Source of the DNA: an uncultured Peptococcaceae bacterium
GTDB lineage: Bacteria > Bacillota > Dehalobacteriia > UBA4068
Length of the DNA stretch: 7,833 nucleotides
NCBI GenBank assembly: GCA_947307285.1
Contig: CAMZIS010000047.1
Location: 1-7,833 of the forward strand
Reading direction: 5' to 3'
Of the stretch, positions 5,393 through 7,833 are shown in pieces (positions within the stretch are counted from its first letter, which is position 1; each line of letters begins with the position of its first letter). A program made the translations under genes and the position numbers. Under the pieces are notes generated by a model. It had not been told where the DNA came from and ran no database searches. It saw only the letters and a list, made by a program, of their open reading frames with translations.

Positions 5393-6823
5393 TTGTCGGA
5401 CAGGGACTGGACCGGTCTCCTTGGTTTTGACGGCGATCCGGCGCAAGTTGATTTCGACCGCATCGACGCGGCTCTGGAAAGCTATTACCCGCAAATGGAG
5501 CGGGATCTGCTGGCTCTGATATCATACCCCTCGGTGCAGGGAGAACCTGACTGGCGGGCCCCCTTCGGCCAGGACGTGCGGGACGCTTTGGATTTTGCGC
5601 TGGGCGTGGCCGTCACCTTGGGCTTCCGGGCGGAAGATGTGGACGGCTACGTAGGCCTGGCCGATCTGGAAGGCTACAGCGACGAGCAGGTGGGCGTCCT
5701 GTGTCATCTGGACGTGGTGCCGGCCCGGGCCGAGGACTGGACCGTGTGCCCGCCCTTCGAGCCCTGTGTCAAAGAAGGCCGCATCTACGGCCGGGGCGCT
5801 CTGGACGACAAAGGCCCCACCATCGCCGCTCTCTACGGCGCGGCGGTGCTGGCCGATTTCGGCGTGCCTCTGTCCAAGACCGTCCGCTTCATCCTGGGCT
5901 GCAACGAAGAGTCCGGTATGGAGTGCGTGAAATACTATCTTTCCAAATTCGACCCGCCGGCTCTGGGCTTCACGCCGGACGGCCGCTTCCCGCTGGTTAA
6001 CGGCGAAAAGGGCATCTGCCACTTCGCCCTGTCCGCCCGCTGGCCGGCGGAGGATAACGGTCCCCGCCTTCTCAGCCTCAGGGCGGGCAGCGCGGCCAAC
6101 ATCGTGCCCGCCCGGGCCGAGGCCGTGTTCAGCCCCGATACGGAGCTGCGCTTCCACGGCGAAGAGGGTATAACCCTCTCCCAGCGCGACGGCTGCCTGG
6201 TGGTCACGGCGGAGGGCAAGGCCGCCCACGGCTCCCTGCCCGAGCAGGGGCGGAACGCCCTGACTGAACTGGTGCGTTTCCTGGCCGGGCAGAGCTTCGC
6301 CCCGGAAGGCGCCCATGCTTACCTCAGCCGCCTGGCGCAGCTGCTGGCGGACGATAAATACGGCGCCGGGCTGGGCCTGGCCGAGGACGACGGCCTGTCG
6401 CCCCTGACCTGTTCTCCCAACCTGCTGGAGATCGACGGCGACGGCGCCACCCTCACCTGCGACTGCCGCTTCCCGGTGCGGGGCAAAAGCGACGATCTGC
6501 TGGCAAAGCTGAACGCTCTGGCGGCGGCGGAGGGCTGGGAGCTTAGCGTCCCCACCCTGCATCAGCCCTTGTATATGGCGCCGGATACTGAGCTTGCCCG
6601 TGAACTGCTGGCCGCCTACCGCGAGGTCAGCGGCGACCCGCACGAGCCCATAGTCATGGGCTGCGGCACCTATGCCAAGGCCTTCCCCAATTTCCTGGCC
6701 TTCGGCGCCGAGGCAGCGGAAAGCCCCGGTCTGGCCCATCAGGCGGACGAGTATTTCAGCAGCGCGGACCTGCTGCTGTGCGCAAAGGTCTACGCCCGCG
6801 CTATCTATAGATTAGCCAAATAA
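5393..6823 (+). CDS. M20-family metallodipeptidase, PepV/Sapep-like
   Basis: This 476-residue protein is the usual size for PepV/Sapep dipeptidases (about 465-470). These cytoplasmic enzymes use two metal ions (Zn or Mn) to split dipeptides and related small peptides. All expected ligands are visible: His105 in CHLDVVP (with Asp107), bridging Asp138 in GRGALDDKGP, general base Glu172 and ligand Glu173 in NEESG, Asp196 in TPDGRFP, and His449 in LAHQADEY. His279 in the AAHGSLPEQG block is the lid-domain histidine that contacts substrate. The lid domain is roughly residues 200-390. The start is TTG, supported by an extended Shine-Dalgarno at 5378-5392. It is divergent from the HAD gene and probably co-transcribed with the acidic repeat protein 16 bp downstream. 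Family confidence is high; PepV versus Sapep-like specificity is open, so no gene symbol is assigned. Confidence 0.93.
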   Translation: MSDRDWTGLLGFDGDPAQVDFDRIDAALESYYPQMERDLLALISYPSVQGEPDWRAPFGQDVRDALDFALGVAVTLGFRAEDVDGYVGLADLEGYSDEQVGVLCHLDVVPARAEDWTVCPPFEPCVKEGRIYGRGALDDKGPTIAALYGAAVLADFGVPLSKTVRFILGCNEESGMECVKYYLSKFDPPALGFTPDGRFPLVNGEKGICHFALSARWPAEDNGPRLLSLRAGSAANIVPARAEAVFSPDTELRFHGEEGITLSQRDGCLVVTAEGKAAHGSLPEQGRNALTELVRFLAGQSFAPEGAHAYLSRLAQLLADDKYGAGLGLAEDDGLSPLTCSPNLLEIDGDGATLTCDCRFPVRGKSDDLLAKLNALAAAEGWELSVPTLHQPLYMAPDTELARELLAAYREVSGDPHEPIVMGCGTYAKAFPNFLAFGAEAAESPGLAHQADEYFSSADLLLCAKVYARAIYRLAK

Positions 6824-6839
6824 CAGCGGAGGAAAAGCT

Positions 6840-7833
6840 ATGAACCAGATGTTGATCTACTTGATAATCGGTTTGGTTGTGAGTCTGGCCGGTCTCGGAG
6901 GCTTCCGCCTTATCGGCAGTAAGGAAAAGAAGGATCAGCCGGACGACGCCCAGAGAGAGCTGGTATATAGCTGCGGCGATGAAGCTCTGATCCAGTTTTA
7001 CGAATCGGCCGCCAACGATGAGGAGCGGGAGCAGATCGCCGGCTTTGCGGCGGAGCTGATCGCCCGCAACCAGCGGCTGGACAAGAGCGCGCCGGACGAG
7101 GGTTTGGCGGAAGCGCCGGCGGATCCGGACGACGTGGACATGGACGCCCTGGCCGCGGAGATGGCCGCGCTGGGCTCCCTGACCGGCAGACCGGAGGAAG
7201 ATACCTTTGCCGCGGATGACAAGGCCGACACCCCGGACCTGGGCGGAGCCGCCGGTCTGGGCCTGATCGCCGCCGGACTCTTCGCCGCCTCCCACGAGCC
7301 GGAGGCAGAAGCGGAGCCTGATACGGAGCCGGAAGCGGAAGAAGAGGAAGAGCCGGACGCGGACCGGGCCGCCGCTTTGGACTGGGCCGAGTTGAGCCCC
7401 AAAGCGGAAGCGGAGCCGGAAAAAGAATTGGACGGCCTGGGGCTGATCGCCGCCGGTCTTTCCGCCGCTTCCCATGAGCCGGAAGCAGAGCCGGAAGCGG
7501 AAGCGGAACCGGTGACCGACATGGCGCCGGAGGATACCGACGAGGCCGCGGACATAGAGCTGGAGCGCATAGAAGATGCTGCCGTTGCAGGACCGGCCGA
7601 GCCGGAAGCAGAGGCAGAGCCTGAACCGGAAGCGGAGCCGGAAAAAGAGCTGGACGGCGCTGGCCTGATCGCTGCCGGACTGTTTGCCGGCCTGGCCCAT
7701 CAGGAGCAGCCGAAAGAGCAGCCCGAACCGGAGGAAGCTCCCGTGGAGGAAGCCCCTGTTGAGGAAGCCCCCGTAGAGGAAGCTCCTGTCGAGGAAGCTC
7801 CCGTGGAGGAAGCCCCCACCGAGGAAGCCCCCG
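6840..7833 (+). CDS. Membrane-anchored acidic repeat protein, 3' end outside window
   Basis: The frame is open from ATG 6840 to the window end (331 codons, no stop). GGAGG at 6828-6832 is 7 nt upstream, and the start is 16 bp after the M20 stop, so the genes likely share a transcript. Residues about 5-25 form one hydrophobic helix, followed by basic SKEKK, which suggests an N-terminal anchor with the rest in the cytoplasm or outside; the sequence does not settle the side. Residues about 38-80 look like a small helical region (ELVYSCGDEALIQFYES...). The rest is rich in Glu, Pro, Ala and Asp, and holds three hydrophobic modules GxGLIAAGL at residues 139, 199 and 273. The last two share the preceding EAEPEKELDG. 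It ends in EEAPV pentapeptides. I do not recognise the family and assign no function. A scaffold or cell-envelope role would fit the composition, but this is inference. Confidence 0.8.
   Translation, partial: MNQMLIYLIIGLVVSLAGLGGFRLIGSKEKKDQPDDAQRELVYSCGDEALIQFYESAANDEEREQIAGFAAELIARNQRLDKSAPDEGLAEAPADPDDVDMDALAAEMAALGSLTGRPEEDTFAADDKADTPDLGGAAGLGLIAAGLFAASHEPEAEAEPDTEPEAEEEEEPDADRAAALDWAELSPKAEAEPEKELDGLGLIAAGLSAASHEPEAEPEAEAEPVTDMAPEDTDEAADIELERIEDAAVAGPAEPEAEAEPEPEAEPEKELDGAGLIAAGLFAGLAHQEQPKEQPEPEEAPVEEAPVEEAPVEEAPVEEAPVEEAPTEEAP
7254..7706 (+). repeat. Three copies of a hydrophobic GLIAAGL module within the acidic protein
   Basis: Copies lie at 7254-7304, 7434-7484 and 7656-7706 (17 codons each; starts 180 and 222 bp apart). 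Copies one and two read G-L-G-L-I-A-A-G-L-x-A-A-S-H-E-P-E. Copy three diverges after GAGLIAAGLFA. Acidic Glu-Pro-Ala linkers of variable length separate them. Confidence 0.85.
7731..7833 (+). repeat. 15-bp tandem repeats encoding EEAPV, continuing past the window
   Basis: Six complete units start at 7731, 7746, 7761, 7776, 7791 and 7806, and a seventh is cut at 7833. Each begins GAGGAAGC and encodes Glu-Glu-Ala-Pro-Val; the sixth ends in Thr. Differences between units are mostly at third codon positions, so the peptide is kept while the DNA varies. Confidence 0.95.

Noticed and set aside
5522..6739. A 405-codon minus-strand frame opposite the dipeptidase gene
   Set aside because: The sense frame carries all M20 metal ligands, and the antisense frame is a composition shadow.
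6801..7700. A minus-strand frame with Arg-Phe-Arg-Leu repeats opposite the acidic protein
   Set aside because: The repeats are just the complement of the Glu-Ala-Glu-Pro codons in the sense gene, which has its own ribosome-binding site and anchor helix.
7731..7833. A CRISPR array, because of regular repeats
   Set aside because: Units are 15 bp, contiguous without spacers, in frame, and encode EEAPV.

Overview
The window looks like a chromosomal segment from a GC-rich Firmicute, most likely a Clostridia-type gut anaerobe. Third codon positions are mostly G or C. Ribosome-binding sites are strong and purine-rich, and one is close to the full 16S anti-Shine-Dalgarno complement. Two gene families are typical of that group: a small CmpB-like membrane protein and a PepV-type dipeptidase. 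This assignment is inference from gene content, not from a marker gene.

Left region (1-4009, + strand) is a compact operon for making and using activated sulfate. It starts with the C-terminal end of a sulfotransferase cut by the window edge. One base later comes cysD (sulfate adenylyltransferase small subunit), then a cysN-cysC fusion (GTPase subunit of ATP sulfurylase plus APS kinase). Together CysD and CysNC turn sulfate, ATP and GTP into PAPS, the donor a sulfotransferase uses. No PAPS/APS reductase or sulfite reductase is present in the window, so the visible context points to sulfation of a metabolite, lipid or glycan rather than cysteine synthesis. The last gene of the run encodes a stand-alone CAT/E2-type acyltransferase-fold protein whose catalytic motif is altered. 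A strong hairpin at about 4036-4069 follows.

Middle region (4010-5392) holds a 120-residue CmpB-family membrane protein (+) and a HAD phosphatase (-). They converge with their stop codons directly abutting. The HAD leader and the divergent intergenic region carry two near-identical 18-bp repeats 20 bp apart (one with a perfect DnaA-box 9-mer), two inverted repeats, and an AT-rich stretch that probably holds promoters.

Right region (5393-7833, + strand) holds an M20-family PepV/Sapep-like metallodipeptidase with an unusual TTG start, then 16 bp later an open-ended gene that runs off the window. That gene has no stop in the window. It encodes a single-pass membrane-anchored acidic protein with three copies of a hydrophobic GLIAAGL module set in Glu/Pro/Ala-rich linkers, ending in 15-bp tandem repeats (EEAPV).

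The strongest candidate for something undescribed is the sulfation operon with its active-site-altered acyltransferase-like partner. The modular repeat protein at the right edge is second.
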